Below, piece after piece: positions 63,028 through 64,000 of a DNA stretch of 64,000 nucleotides. The stretch is from the NCBI GenBank assembly GCA_004154925.1, contig QJNS01000093.1, positions 62,001 to 126,000 of the forward strand, read 5' to 3'. The notes under the pieces were generated by a model. It was not told the origin of the DNA. It did not search any database and saw only the letters and a program-made list of their open reading frames with translations. The position numbers and the translations under genes are program-made. Each line of letters opens with the position of its first letter. Position 1 is the stretch's first letter. The DNA is from Monosporascus cannonballus (taxonomy: Eukaryota > Ascomycota > Sordariomycetes > Xylariales).

Positions 63028-63396
63028 TGTTATAATCGAATTAAGAAAGGTTTCGAAAACGATCGAAAAATAATTAACATAAAACCCAAATACATTAGAA
63101 TTACTAAAAATAAATTTGAAGTAATTTAAAAGATTTAACAGAATCTATATAATTATCAAAAATAAATCCGAAATAATTTAAAGGATTTAACAAAATTTAT
63201 AAAAAAATATATATGTTCGTTATTTTCGCTATTTATATAACTATAATTTATAATATAATTTCATTTTTAAAACAGTTTTAATATTACGAAACGTAATACG
63301 TTATTATATTTATTTCTTAATATCTTATAATACTATTACTAATATAAATATATATAACTTAAATTTATTAATTAATTTAACCGTTTAGCTATTATA
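63028..63396 (+). repeat. Element D 5' LTR (369 bp)
   Basis: Starts tgttataatcgaattaag and ends with gctattata. The second half (ttacgaaacgtaatacgtta...) aligns with the element A LTR; the first half does not. It holds two copies, about 55 bp apart, of a unit like aaataaatccgaaataatttaaaggatttaac, which recurs in the inverted-repeat spacer. Confidence 0.72.
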
Positions 63397-64000
63397 TATT
63401 ATAAATCTTTATTGAATAATATCATTCAACTTTAATTAATATTACCGATATTATATTTATTAACATATAGCTCAAATAAACTATTTGCAACGTTTTTAAT
63501 AACCTAAATATTAAAATAAAATTCGAAAAAAAAGAAAAACCCTTATCTTTTTTCAAAAAAGGTTTTTCGACGGCTGGATATTATAAACGAATATATTGTT
63601 TAATTTCAGAAAAATAATAATAATCTTATAACGTTTTTTTAAACACTTTATAAACAATTTAAAAAAAATAATCTTTAAATATAAAAGTTTTTTTAACGAA
63701 TTAAATTATTTAGTTAAATTTTAATACGGATTTTTAAAAAAAATAATTTTTTATTTATAATTTTTTAACGTAATATTTATTAAATACTAATTATTTTTAA
63801 TTTAATACCGAATATATTTCGAGTATTTTCTTCTTTGGCTTATTATTTTCATTATAGGAAGTATTTTTATAACAAATTAATTTATAAGAAATACGGGGTT
63901 TTGGTTCGAATTTGCTATAGGATATATGTTATTTTAGCAATAAAAAAACAAATCTAAATATAATACGAACTAAAAATAATTACTCAGAATTTAAATAAAT
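63397..64000 (+). mobile_element. Ty3/gypsy element D interior, gag start, truncated by window
   Basis: The junction (tattataaatctttattgaataat) matches the LTR-interior junctions of A and B. From about 63517 the sequence aligns base by base with the start of element B gag, though its start codon is now ATA and the frame is broken. This places D in the same family group as A and B, on the plus strand and continuing beyond 64000. Confidence 0.7.

Overview
The window looks like a chromosome segment of a filamentous ascomycete (Pezizomycotina). About 57 of 64 kb is extremely AT-rich, rich in TpA, poor in CpA/TpG but still containing CpG. That is the footprint of repeat-induced point mutation (RIP) on transposons. 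Only one short stretch (about 49.5-56.15 kb) has balanced composition, and the recognisable host gene lies there: a three-exon secreted DUF4360-type protein on the minus strand. Bacterial-style operons, tRNAs, rRNAs and CRISPR arrays were not seen.

Layout. (1) 1-13,251: a minus-strand Ty3/gypsy element (B), with its 3' LTR cut by the window edge, is split inside its integrase region by a complete plus-strand Ty3/gypsy element (A, 1,636-8,275, TSD GCCAT). (2) 13,252-13,701: a short RIP-damaged ORF relic. (3) 13,702-43,057: a giant imperfect inverted repeat. Two arms of about 10.5-10.9 kb face each other across a 0.74-kb spacer. The right arm also carries a complete chromodomain Ty3/gypsy element (C, 25,631-32,907, TSD GTTAA). 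(4) 43,058-43,718: a second copy of the arm's terminal motif, then a GC-rich non-RIP segment. (5) 43,724-49,525: Ty1/copia element copy 1 (TSD ATAAC), carrying a solo gypsy LTR. (6) 49,526-56,150: the gene island, with a 236-bp MITE, the DUF4360 gene, a 102-bp minisatellite, a frameshifted cysteine-rich secreted-protein ORF and a weak two-exon candidate. (7) 56,572-62,510: a gypsy LTR split by copia copy 2 (TSD AGTAT/AGTAC). (8) 63,028-64,000: 5' LTR and gag start of another gypsy element (D).

Order of events can be read from the nesting. A came after B, C came after the inverted repeat formed, the solo LTR came after copia copy 1, and copia copy 2 came after the LTR it splits. Every copy is heavily mutated inside and fades to near-normal sequence in its outer 100-200 bp. 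This fading marks the unit edges, including the inner edges of the inverted repeat.

The least explained structure is the 10.5-kb arm unit. It matches no family I can name from the sequence. Its two ends differ from each other, and at least two stretches keep the same reading frame in both mutated arms, so it may be a large undescribed transposon. All domain calls in RIP-damaged DNA were read by eye through stop codons that RIP can create.
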